A stretch of DNA of 64,000 nucleotides from Algibacter sp. L1A34 (lineage in GTDB: Bacteria > Bacteroidota > Bacteroidia > Flavobacteriales > Flavobacteriaceae), in contig NZ_CP047029.1 of the NCBI RefSeq assembly GCF_009796805.1, forward strand, positions 3,920,001 through 3,984,000, written 5' to 3'. The position numbers and the translations under genes are program-made. Position 1 is the stretch's first letter. Each line of letters begins with the position of its first letter. Positions 42,890 through 52,457 of the stretch are shown here, piece by piece. The notes below the pieces were generated by a model, which worked only from the letters and a program-made list of their open reading frames with translations, was not told the DNA's origin and searched no databases.

Positions 42890-45800
42890 TTAAAATTGTA
42901 CATTAACACCAATTCTTATCAAAGAAGGAACAGGATAGGCTGCATTATCATGACCAAGACTGATAACTCGGGTTCCTGAAAGCGAAACATCAGGATTATA
43001 TCCAGAATACTTAGTAATTACAAATAAATTTGATGCTGAAGTGTATAATCTCAGATTATTCAGTCCTAAACTTTGCGTTACCTTTCTAGGGAAATTATAA
43101 CCTAAGGTTATATTTTGCAACCTAATAAATGAACCATTTTCAATAAACCTATCACTAAAAACATATTGTCCATTATTTTCGCTATTTAATCTTGGATAAA
43201 CTGAGCTTGGATCTGTAGCTGTCCAAGCCTCCTTAACTATACTCGATTGCTGGTTACCACTAAAAGCTAAGGTCTGTAAAGACATCATGTTAGCAATCTC
43301 ATTACCTACTTGTCCATCTATGAAGAAGCTAAGGTCAATATTTCCAAATGAGAATGAATTATTTATTCCAAAAACCACATCAGGTTGTGCTCTACCAATT
43401 ACTTGTTGATCCTCCCCGTTTATAATTCCATTTCCATCAATATCCTCATATAATTGTGCCCCTGGGTTTAGCTGTGTAGTACTTCTAGGTGCTTTTCCTG
43501 TTACTCCTTCAACCAATGTATAGTTAGCTGCTGGATTTGCATTATATGTATCTATGCGCTCTTGTTCTGAAAGGCCTTGAAATTCTACAAAATCATCAAA
43601 CTGCGCTATTCCAGCAGTTTTATATCCGTAGAAAGCACCAAATTCTTCACCTATAATTAATCTTTGAGTGTCTGTAACAATACCCCATTGTAAACCAGCT
43701 TGAACATAATCTGCTGGCAAATCTTTAATAATGGTTTTCCCAAAACTTACATTTCCTCCTAAAGTCCAACTAAATTTTGGTTTGCTAATAATATTAGCAT
43801 TCATAGAAAACTCAAATCCATTCGTTTCAAGAGATCCATAATTTTTAGTAAAATCAGTAAAACCAGAATGCGAAGGAATATCTATGCCATTAAAGAGTAA
43901 ATCTTCTGTTATTTTATTATAGTATTCTACAGTACCTGTTATTTTATTTTTATACAATCCAAAATCTATTCCAAAATCTAACTGCTTTGTATATTCCCAT
44001 TTTAAGTCTGCATTTGGTAATTGCGCAGGAGCAACAATAGTAACTGCAGCTTCACCTCCACTACCATCTCCAAAGATATGTTGATCTGTTCCTAGAATAG
44101 ACAATGATTGATATGGTGCTACAGATTGATTTCCAGAATATCCGTAACTTAATCTTAATTTTAAATTGGATATTACATTCGTGTTTTTGATAAAATTCTC
44201 TTTATGAAGATTGTATGCCGCAGCTGCTGCTGGGAAAAACCCCCATTTATTATTTTCTGCAAATCTTGAAGAAGCATCCGCTCTAGCCGTAAATGTAAAA
44301 AGTAACTTACTGTTATAATTATAATTTAACCTACCAAAGAATGAAAGCAAGTTAGAATCAACAGCACTAATAACATCATCATCTTGATATGTTGCAGATC
44401 CTGGGTCATAGATACCTAAAATATCATTGGCAAAACCAAAATTCGACGTTCTAACAGAGAAACTCTGACTCGTATTGATAGACTGACCAATCATTGTTGT
44501 GAATTTGTGTTTCTTCCCAAAATCAAAATTATAATTAAAAGTATTTTGATTTACAAGTCCCGTAGACCTACTATCCTGGGTTTTTGCCCATCCACTTCTA
44601 CCATCTTGAGTACCGCTTCTTGTAGAAAGAGATTTTAACTGATAAAATGTTTGTCCAACATATCTAGTATAATAGGATACATCTGACCTAAAGTACATGT
44701 TTTTATTTAATTTGTATTTCAAGAACACACTTCCTCTAAATTCATTAATAATGTTATTATATATATTACCTTCTAAAGCTTCTAATGGAGAATATAAAGT
44801 CAAGTCACCATTAGTTCCATCAACATCATCAAACTCAAAAACAGCATCAGAAGCAACAGTTGGTGCGGTTCTAAGCGCTCTACTAATAACACTATTTGTT
44901 CCGTATGCACCTTCTGTATTCGTTGATGTACTTTTTTGATTTGACGTTACATTTGTGTAATTAATTCTTGTTCCAAAGGACAATTTATCATTCACCTTTG
45001 TATCTAAATTCAAACGACTTGCGATACGATTAAAATCTGTTCCTTTAAGTATTCCATCAATATTGGAAATATTAGTAGAAAAATTATATGTAGTAGCCTC
45101 ACTACCTCCACTTATACCTACATTAAAATTTGTACTTTGACCTGTTCTAAAGATTTCATCTTGCCAATTTGTTGTAGGCAACTCTCCTGCAAGAGCACTT
45201 TGTAAATCATCTTGAGAAACACGATTTGGATCACCATCATTTGTATACGCCTCGTTCCTAACTATAGTATACTCATTAGCATCAAGTACATCATAATATT
45301 TTCTTATCTGTGCCAAACCAGTATCAGAGCTAATTTGCACTTTTCCTTTCCCTGACTTCCCTGTTTTTGTAGTAATTAAAATAACTCCGTTTGCCCCTCT
45401 TGATCCGTAAATAGCCGTAGAAGAAGCATCTTTTAAAACCTCAATAGACTCTATATCAGACGGGTTAATTGTTGACAAAGGACTCATACTCGCTGATTGA
45501 CTTTCAGCATTTAAGCCCTCTATTTGCTCGTTATCAAAAGGGATACCATCTACAACATACAAAGGTTCTGAACCATTCGTAGAAGTAATACCTCTAATTC
45601 TAATACTTGCCCCAGCACCTGGAACACCAGAGGTTTGTGTTACCAATACACCTGCTGCTCTACCAGCCAATGCCTGATCTAAAGATACGGCTCCTACTTT
45701 GGTAATCTCTTTAGCTTTTACGGATACAACAGCTCCCGTTAAATCGCTCTTCTTTACCGAACCATAACCAATAACAACTACCTCATCTAAGGCCTCGGTA

Positions 45801-46090
45801 TCTTCTAACATGATAATTTTAAGATTCCTATTACTCAATAAAGAAACAAGTTGTTCTTTATATCCAATATAAGAAACTATTAATAATTTATCATCTACTG
45901 GTTCTGAAACTTTGATCGTAAAGTTCCCATCAAAATCAGTGACACCACCAACTTTACTTCCTTTTACAATTATTGTAGCACCAGGAAGAGGGTTTTCATT
46001 TTTATCTACAACAAGCCCAGAAACATTCTGCGTTTGACCCAATAACAGCATTGAGTTAAACAACATAAATGCACTTAATAATTTTTTCAT
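42890..46090 (-). CDS. SusC/RagA-family TonB-dependent transporter
   Basis: A 1066-residue outer-membrane transporter. Signal peptide 1-18, carboxypeptidase-regulatory-like beta-sandwich (GLVVDKNENPLPGATIIVKG), TonB-box-like DEVVVIGYGSVKKSDLTGAV, the plug domain (GVPGAGASIRIRGITS, PLYVVDGIPFD) and a 22-strand barrel ending VPSLIRIGVNVQF. It imports oligosaccharides made outside the cell, together with SusD. The full length indicates a functional pump. Confidence 0.97.
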   Translation of the reverse strand: MKKLLSAFMLFNSMLLLGQTQNVSGLVVDKNENPLPGATIIVKGSKVGGVTDFDGNFTIKVSEPVDDKLLIVSYIGYKEQLVSLLSNRNLKIIMLEDTEALDEVVVIGYGSVKKSDLTGAVVSVKAKEITKVGAVSLDQALAGRAAGVLVTQTSGVPGAGASIRIRGITSTNGSEPLYVVDGIPFDNEQIEGLNAESQSASMSPLSTINPSDIESIEVLKDASSTAIYGSRGANGVILITTKTGKSGKGKVQISSDTGLAQIRKYYDVLDANEYTIVRNEAYTNDGDPNRVSQDDLQSALAGELPTTNWQDEIFRTGQSTNFNVGISGGSEATTYNFSTNISNIDGILKGTDFNRIASRLNLDTKVNDKLSFGTRINYTNVTSNQKSTSTNTEGAYGTNSVISRALRTAPTVASDAVFEFDDVDGTNGDLTLYSPLEALEGNIYNNIINEFRGSVFLKYKLNKNMYFRSDVSYYTRYVGQTFYQLKSLSTRSGTQDGRSGWAKTQDSRSTGLVNQNTFNYNFDFGKKHKFTTMIGQSINTSQSFSVRTSNFGFANDILGIYDPGSATYQDDDVISAVDSNLLSFFGRLNYNYNSKLLFTFTARADASSRFAENNKWGFFPAAAAAYNLHKENFIKNTNVISNLKLRLSYGYSGNQSVAPYQSLSILGTDQHIFGDGSGGEAAVTIVAPAQLPNADLKWEYTKQLDFGIDFGLYKNKITGTVEYYNKITEDLLFNGIDIPSHSGFTDFTKNYGSLETNGFEFSMNANIISKPKFSWTLGGNVSFGKTIIKDLPADYVQAGLQWGIVTDTQRLIIGEEFGAFYGYKTAGIAQFDDFVEFQGLSEQERIDTYNANPAANYTLVEGVTGKAPRSTTQLNPGAQLYEDIDGNGIINGEDQQVIGRAQPDVVFGINNSFSFGNIDLSFFIDGQVGNEIANMMSLQTLAFSGNQQSSIVKEAWTATDPSSVYPRLNSENNGQYVFSDRFIENGSFIRLQNITLGYNFPRKVTQSLGLNNLRLYTSASNLFVITKYSGYNPDVSLSGTRVISLGHDNAAYPVPSLIRIGVNVQF

Positions 46091-46579
46091 AATTTTAGTT
46101 TAGTTAATAGTTAGGTTTTATAATTCCATCTTGATTTATAAAACACTTTTTAGTTTGTATGCCAAATTTAGTGTCAAATCCTAAAAATGAATTTCTTAAA
46201 TCACTTTTTTTGTTGCTCAAAAAACCGATTTTCTAAATTTTTACGCTTTTATTACCTAGTATTTGTTTTTGGTAGCCAAAATAGAATTCGAAATTTTCTA
46301 ATTCTTTATTTTACCTCTGCAATTTTTATTTTATCTAAAAAAAGAATAAATTAATAAGAGTAATTCATTTAAAAAGAGATGTAAGGTAAATTTGAATTCA
46401 TCTTGTTATTTAGGACAAAATGGAAGCAATAAGTGAACAAGAAAAACAGGAAACTTATAAACAAATGCAAATTGGTTAGTCGTTTCTTTGAGAACAAAAT
46501 TCCCCGTTTTTGGAAGAGAGACAATAAATACTCTAAAAAAAAACTACTTTTAAATAATTTTAAAAGGATTGTGAATTAA
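46091..46579 (-). promoter_or_regulatory. Upstream region of susC
   Basis: About 490 bases with no gene. On the minus strand TAAATTTG (46170 to 46163) matches the Bacteroidota -7 element TAnnTTTG, about 70 bases before the SusC start; no TTTG sits at the ideal distance for -33. This is the most likely place for the susC promoter and for binding of the AraC-type domain of the neighbouring regulator. Confidence 0.4.
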
Positions 46580-49500
46580 TTAGGATTTTTTTGAGTATTC
46601 AGAAGGTGTGACACCGTGTAGTTTTTTAAACGAGGTAGAAAAATATGACTTAGAACTAATACCTATTTGATACATCACTTCATTAATATTCGCGCCATCA
46701 TTTTTATTCAATAATTCTGCGGCCCTTTGTAGTCTAAAGTTTCGTAAATAAGCATTGGGAATTTGACCTGTAAGTTGTTTTAGTCGTTTATAAAAATGAG
46801 AAGTACTTAAATTCATTTTTGCTGATAATTCTACAACACCAAAATTAGTGTCTGAAATATTTCCCTCTATAACTTCAATAATATCACTTAAAAATGCTTT
46901 ATCTCGAGTAGATAATTCGATTCCTTTTTTCGGAATTGAACTGTTCTTTTTGAAATGTTCTTTTATTCTAATATGATTTTCGATCAGTTTTTTTATACGT
47001 AATTTTAAAACTTTTATAGAGAAAGGCTTGCTTAGGTATTCGTCTGCTCCAAACTCTAAACCTTTAATGATATCTTCGTTAGTACCTAATGCCGTGAGCA
47101 GTAATACAGGGATATGACATGTTTCAGTGTTTGATTTAATTTTCTCGCAAAAAGCAAATCCATCCATTTCTGGCATCATAACATCACTAATTACCAGGGT
47201 TGGTTCTCTTAATTTTATTTTTTCTAAGCCTTCTAAACCGTTATTTGCTAAGGTAATAGAATATGTTCTCGAAAGTGTACTGGTTAAAAAGTTTTGTACA
47301 TCTTCTTCGTCTTCAACAATCAATAAATGGTGTTCCTTTAATTCATCATTTAAAGTTTCATTTTTATATTCGGTTGATAATGGTACCCAATCTTTAATAA
47401 ATGATTTTGTAGTGGTGTTTACTTCAATATTATTATAATCTTCAATGTTGCCAATAGGTATTAAAACTGTAAACCTGGTTTCTTTAAAAGGTTCACTTTT
47501 TACAGAAATATCTCCTTCAAATAAATTGATAAGCGATTTACAAAATGCAAGACCTATTCCACCTCCACTTAATTTATTTTCATTATTTCCTAATTGGTAA
47601 AATCTTTCGAAAATATTATCCAAATCTTCTGCAGGTATCCCTTTACCATTGTCTATAACATCTATTTGTATCATTTTTGTTCCGTTTTTATGAATGATAT
47701 CAGATTCGATACTAATGTTTCCGTTGGCAGGTGTATTTTTAAAGGCGTTGGATAGTAAATTGAAAAGGATTCGTTCTACTTTTTCTGTGTCTATTACAAT
47801 GTATTCATTAGGCGAATTAACTTTGTAAAAGAAATTTATGTTTTTTTCGGTAGCATAATTTTCAAATGCTTCTGTAGTTGGGTATATAAAACCTCCTAAA
47901 GTATTCTGACTAAAATTTAAGTCTAAATAACCTTGCTCTGCTTTTCTAAAGGTTATTAATTGATCTACTAAACTAAGTAGCCGTTTGGTATTCTTTTGAA
48001 TAATAGCTAAATACTTAGTCTTTTCGGAATCTTTATTAATGGAAATTATATGTTCTAACGGTCCTGAAATTAACGTAAGTGGTGTTCTAAATTCATGTGA
48101 TATATTGGTAAAATATCTAAATTTCCCTTGGTTTATGGTGTCCAATCGTTCTTTGTCGAGTTGTTCATATTTTAAGCGCTGTTTTAGCTTTTCATGCTGA
48201 ACAAAATAAATAATAATACCAGCACATATTAAAACGGTTAGTAAAACAAAAAGCAAATAACTCCACCAAGTTTGATACCATGGTGGTAAAATTACAACAG
48301 CTAAGCTCTTTATTTCGTTGCTCCAAACACCATCACCGTTTGAGGCTTTTACCTGAAACACATAATCGCCCGCAGAAAGATTAGTATAGGTTGCTGTAGT
48401 TTTTCCGTTTGGATCTTCAATCCAAGTATCGTAAAACCCCTTTAGTCTGTAAGCTAATTTATTTTTCGATGGCGTAGAGGTGTGTTCTGCTACCAATTGA
48501 AAAGCAACAATGTGTTCGTTTTGGCTTATAGAAATGCTTTCTGTTTCTGAAATGGACTTATTTAGAACAACATTATCATCAAGCTTCTCACCAATTTTTA
48601 TTACTTTATTATTTACAAGTAAAGCCGTGATTATTATTTTTGGAGGCGTGGTGTTTAATTGAATATTTTTAGGTTTAAAAAGTGTTAAACCATTTAATCC
48701 TCCAAAATAAAAATAGCCAGATGAACCTTTAAAATATGCACCTTTTCTAAAATTGTTTTGAGCTAAACCATCGTCTCTTACATCGTAAACATTTGTTTTA
48801 GTAGTCTCAGTATTAAATTTAACTAATCCCATATCTGTACTAAGCCATAGGTTGGTGTCGTTTTCTGGTAAAATACCATAAATGGCATCATCTGGTAAAA
48901 TATCGTTTTTCCTGAAATAATCTATTTTAATTGGCGTACCAGTATCATCTAAAGTTATTTTATTTAACCCACCACCAAATGTACCAACCCAAATATTGCC
49001 CTTAGGGTCATCATAGAGTGAGAAAACAGTTGAGTAGCTTAATTTCAATCTGTTATTTCCTTCATCAGAAATTTGATTCTCAATATTGATTTTTTCTCCA
49101 TCAAAAGTTCCATACAGCAAACCTTTATTGGTGCCGAACCATAGTTTTTTATGTTTGTCTATTATTAGGGTCTGAAATACAATTTTATAATCAAAATCTA
49201 AAATGCTTTTAACTTCTAATTCAGGATCTGTTTTATTTTTTATGCTAGTCCATGGATTTTCTACTATTGTAATTTGATTACCTGCAAAAAGTAAATGGTT
49301 CTCATCTATTTGGTGGATAATATGGTATAATTGTTTAGGAATTATTTTTCCGTTATGTTTAAAATCAACATGTTTAAAATTGTTTTTTAAAGGATTGTAA
49401 ACCATTATATTTGAATCTGTAGCAAACCAGATATATCCTGCTTTGTCTTCATATATATTTGTTATTATATCAGAGTCTTCTTTTAAACTATTTTGATTTA

Positions 49501-50779
49501 ATACATTTTCAAACTTAATGTTGTTTACGGTTTTATCATTGATTATTTCAGTACTTCTAAATAAGTCTTTATTATATGTGGAGATCCATAATTTACCTTT
49601 ACTATCTTCCAAAATGGAATTTATTAAATTATCAGAGATGGAGTGTTTGTCAAATGGGTTTTTTGAATAGTTAATAAATTGCTTTTGAGCAATGTCCAAT
49701 TTATTAATACCTCCTTGCCCTGTTCCAATCCATAAAACATTATAATTGTCTTGATAAAGGGCATTGATAATATTACTGCTCAGTCCATTTTCATTTTTCT
49801 GAGTATGTAAATAGTTTAAAAACCTGTCTTCTTTTTCTAGATATTTTAAAAGACCATGTTTTTCTGTTCCAACCCAAACAATATCATTGTTATCTTCAAA
49901 AATAGTATTTATTCTTATAGGCGATTTGATATCACCAATATCATATTTACGAATAATTTGTATGCGACTATTTTTAAAACTTGTTTTGAATAAACCATCA
50001 AAGGTCCCTATCCAAAGCATGTCTTTTATGTTTTTTATTGTAGAAATATTGTAATTATGAAATTTTTCAAAATCAATTATTTTTTCAATTCTTGAATTAA
50101 TACCTGTTGATTCCTTACTGAAAAAAGCTTCTTTAAGACCTTTAGAAGTAGCTAAGAGCAGTGCGTTGTTATCCGTAAAACTGAATTGTTTTATAGTAGC
50201 TATGTTGGTGTAAGCATCTAAAGAAATATTTGATACTTTAAAAACGCCATTAATAACATCTTCAATATTGCAAGCATATAATTTATTTTCGCCCGAGAAC
50301 CAAATTGCTCCATTAGGACCAGAGCTAATATGGCTAATGTTTAATTTAGAATCTATAGGTATGGTATGAAATTTTTCAAGCCAGGGCACATATACATTTA
50401 TTCCTTGTTTGGTACCTATCCATAATAAACCAGAAGGATCATTATATAAATGTGTAATGTAATTACTTGATATGCTCCCGTCGCTTTTGCTTTGCGTGGT
50501 ATAAGTTGTAAAGTCGTACCCGTCATATTTTATAAGGCCATTAGGAGTGCCAAACCATAATAAACCATAACGGTCTTTGGTTATTGTAATTACCGTATTT
50601 TGATTAAACCCTTCTTTATTCGAAAACTTTTCAAAATTTTGAGCGCTTAAAATACATGAACCAGATAAACTAAAACATATGCAAATAATTAATAAAATTG
50701 GTTTGATATGTTTTAGAGCTATAGTCATTAAACTAGTTTTTTTTAGTTTTAATTTATTTTTATTAGCAGAATACATCAA
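46580..50779 (-). CDS. Hybrid two-component system regulator of the locus
   Basis: A 1399-residue one-protein signalling system. Signal peptide (the ATG at 50728 is a plausible alternative start), periplasmic two-bladed sensor of Reg_prop repeats (GLLWFGTPNGLIKYDGYDF, GLLWIGTKQGINVY and many more), Y_Y_Y domain, one membrane helix near residue 840, HisKA (NISHEFRTPL, His near 894), ATPase (DNGKGIP, GGGIGLAFCKSL), receiver (ISDVMMPEMDGF, Asp near 1196) and a C-terminal AraC-type helix-turn-helix. Such proteins sense a specific oligosaccharide and switch on the adjacent susC operon, so its ligand should be the product of these enzymes. Confidence 0.96.
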   Translation of the reverse strand: MMYSANKNKLKLKKTSLMTIALKHIKPILLIICICFSLSGSCILSAQNFEKFSNKEGFNQNTVITITKDRYGLLWFGTPNGLIKYDGYDFTTYTTQSKSDGSISSNYITHLYNDPSGLLWIGTKQGINVYVPWLEKFHTIPIDSKLNISHISSGPNGAIWFSGENKLYACNIEDVINGVFKVSNISLDAYTNIATIKQFSFTDNNALLLATSKGLKEAFFSKESTGINSRIEKIIDFEKFHNYNISTIKNIKDMLWIGTFDGLFKTSFKNSRIQIIRKYDIGDIKSPIRINTIFEDNNDIVWVGTEKHGLLKYLEKEDRFLNYLHTQKNENGLSSNIINALYQDNYNVLWIGTGQGGINKLDIAQKQFINYSKNPFDKHSISDNLINSILEDSKGKLWISTYNKDLFRSTEIINDKTVNNIKFENVLNQNSLKEDSDIITNIYEDKAGYIWFATDSNIMVYNPLKNNFKHVDFKHNGKIIPKQLYHIIHQIDENHLLFAGNQITIVENPWTSIKNKTDPELEVKSILDFDYKIVFQTLIIDKHKKLWFGTNKGLLYGTFDGEKINIENQISDEGNNRLKLSYSTVFSLYDDPKGNIWVGTFGGGLNKITLDDTGTPIKIDYFRKNDILPDDAIYGILPENDTNLWLSTDMGLVKFNTETTKTNVYDVRDDGLAQNNFRKGAYFKGSSGYFYFGGLNGLTLFKPKNIQLNTTPPKIIITALLVNNKVIKIGEKLDDNVVLNKSISETESISISQNEHIVAFQLVAEHTSTPSKNKLAYRLKGFYDTWIEDPNGKTTATYTNLSAGDYVFQVKASNGDGVWSNEIKSLAVVILPPWYQTWWSYLLFVLLTVLICAGIIIYFVQHEKLKQRLKYEQLDKERLDTINQGKFRYFTNISHEFRTPLTLISGPLEHIISINKDSEKTKYLAIIQKNTKRLLSLVDQLITFRKAEQGYLDLNFSQNTLGGFIYPTTEAFENYATEKNINFFYKVNSPNEYIVIDTEKVERILFNLLSNAFKNTPANGNISIESDIIHKNGTKMIQIDVIDNGKGIPAEDLDNIFERFYQLGNNENKLSGGGIGLAFCKSLINLFEGDISVKSEPFKETRFTVLIPIGNIEDYNNIEVNTTTKSFIKDWVPLSTEYKNETLNDELKEHHLLIVEDEEDVQNFLTSTLSRTYSITLANNGLEGLEKIKLREPTLVISDVMMPEMDGFAFCEKIKSNTETCHIPVLLLTALGTNEDIIKGLEFGADEYLSKPFSIKVLKLRIKKLIENHIRIKEHFKKNSSIPKKGIELSTRDKAFLSDIIEVIEGNISDTNFGVVELSAKMNLSTSHFYKRLKQLTGQIPNAYLRNFRLQRAAELLNKNDGANINEVMYQIGISSKSYFSTSFKKLHGVTPSEYSKKS

Positions 50780-50878
50780 AGATAAAAATAGAGATTAATA
50801 ATTTTTTAAAAAATGATTTTAATTATCCAACTTTTTTTTCAAATCCAGATTAAATAGTAATATATTTTCTATATTCTT

Positions 50879-52393
50879 TTAACGAATAGCTATTTTAATT
50901 ACTGCAGCGCTAGCGGGAAGCATTTTGATCTCTATAACATCATCTTTTACCATTCCAATTTTGCATAGTCGAGTCCATTTTTTATCCCAACTTCCATCTT
51001 CATTGATTCTCTCTCCACCTATGGTCACATCATCTGAACCTCCCGAGATATCATTATTTTTTCCTCTCAAAAATATAATTTTCGCCGTTTTGGCTTTCAC
51101 TTTAGTATCTAACTTGATCTGTACAATCTGTTCTTTAGCTTCGTCACCATGTTCTTTATTAATAATGGTTATAGACGTCATCTTATCATCCAACGTTGCG
51201 TATACAGCAATATCCGTTGACGGATTGTCAACTGGTAACATCTTCCCCTGGCCACCAAGATCAAAAAGTTTCATTCCATAAGCCAGCGGCTTCACTTTGT
51301 AACCGTTATCGCCGGTAATAAAGACTGCGTATTGGCAACCCGGGGCTCCGCTGGTATCATCACCGGTGTGAAAATTAATACCCTCGGACTTATGCGCGGC
51401 CCACCAATAAAGATAGTCCAAGCCCCATAATGCAGAGGCGTAACTGTCACTCACTCCTTTTAGTCCACTCATATAATAGCTGTTGCTCTCGGTTAAGCGG
51501 TACTTGATTTCCGTGCCCTCGATCGCTGTGGCCAAGTTCTCATAAATGGTTTCGTATTTTTTATACGCTAAATGGGATAACATTCTTTCACGCGATTCGA
51601 CCCCGTCTCTGGGGATGAGCGCTACCCCTTTGGCTCTTTGGGGATTTTCATACGAGCAGCCGAAAGGGTAACTGTGTCGACCAAGTTTAACAAGGGGGCC
51701 GGGGATGTTGCCGAATTCACGTACCATATTTTGAGCCAACTCCACAGGGTTGGGGTTCTGATCCGGACCGCAAAACGTCGCTTCGGGATAAACCGCAACA
51801 ATCGCGTCATGAATGCCTCTCCATTTGGCCGAATAGATGTCCCATTCTTCATAAAAGTAGGGCTCATTGCCGAGGGAGAAAGAGTCTAGAACATCAGCGT
51901 ATTCTGCACCGATAAATTTGGCTGCTTGAGCGGCATAATCAATATTGTATTTTGCTATTATCGGATCTTCTATTTTCACAAGGCCGTCCTGACGAAAAGG
52001 ATCTTTTTCGTTATTAAAATTGTCCTTCAGACGAAAAGAATAGATGACCTTTACTCCAGCGGCTCGGGCAAATTCAAACGTATTGGCAAGTTGATCTTCA
52101 GTGGGACCAGGATTTTTGTTGTAATCCAAGGTGTTGCCACCAAGACGCAGGCTTTTTATACCTAGTGTTTTTAACATAGCAATGAGCGGCTTGTTATCGG
52201 GGCGAAAATAGGCAAGTTCACCTTTTTTAGGTTGCAGCAGCTCTATTTCGTAACTCAAGCCAATTGAGGTCGGTGATATTACATGTCCTGGATTACCAGT
52301 TGATACGGATATTGTAACCGGGTCAGTTTGAGCATTTACAATGAAAGATAATAGTACACTACAGATACTAATATAGTTTATTAGTTTTTTCAT
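50879..52393 (-). CDS. Clan GH-A glycoside hydrolase, GH79-like
   Basis: About 504 residues from ATG 52393 (an in-frame ATG at 52411 adds six). Signal peptide ending VNAQ. TIM barrel with KSLRLGGNTLDY, VIYSFRLKD, SLGNEPYFYEE (acid/base Glu in NEP) and RLTESNSYYMSG (likely nucleophile Glu), then a beta-sandwich. This arrangement fits GH79-type beta-glucuronidase-like enzymes, though GH39 or GH30 relatives cannot be excluded. The gene is visibly more GC-rich than all its neighbours, with GGC, CCG and GCG codons they seldom use: a likely recent import. Confidence 0.8.
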   Translation of the reverse strand: MKKLINYISICSVLLSFIVNAQTDPVTISVSTGNPGHVISPTSIGLSYEIELLQPKKGELAYFRPDNKPLIAMLKTLGIKSLRLGGNTLDYNKNPGPTEDQLANTFEFARAAGVKVIYSFRLKDNFNNEKDPFRQDGLVKIEDPIIAKYNIDYAAQAAKFIGAEYADVLDSFSLGNEPYFYEEWDIYSAKWRGIHDAIVAVYPEATFCGPDQNPNPVELAQNMVREFGNIPGPLVKLGRHSYPFGCSYENPQRAKGVALIPRDGVESRERMLSHLAYKKYETIYENLATAIEGTEIKYRLTESNSYYMSGLKGVSDSYASALWGLDYLYWWAAHKSEGINFHTGDDTSGAPGCQYAVFITGDNGYKVKPLAYGMKLFDLGGQGKMLPVDNPSTDIAVYATLDDKMTSITIINKEHGDEAKEQIVQIKLDTKVKAKTAKIIFLRGKNNDISGGSDDVTIGGERINEDGSWDKKWTRLCKIGMVKDDVIEIKMLPASAAVIKIAIR

Positions 52394-52457
52394 TGGAACT
52401 CGTCTTTTCATAATTTGATGTTTAAATATTTATTCGTTACAACTCGGGTACTCAATT

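Noticed and set aside
50925-51889. Several plus-strand frames within the GH79-like gene
   Set aside because: Higher GC reduces stop codons; the minus-strand frame has clear enzyme motifs.
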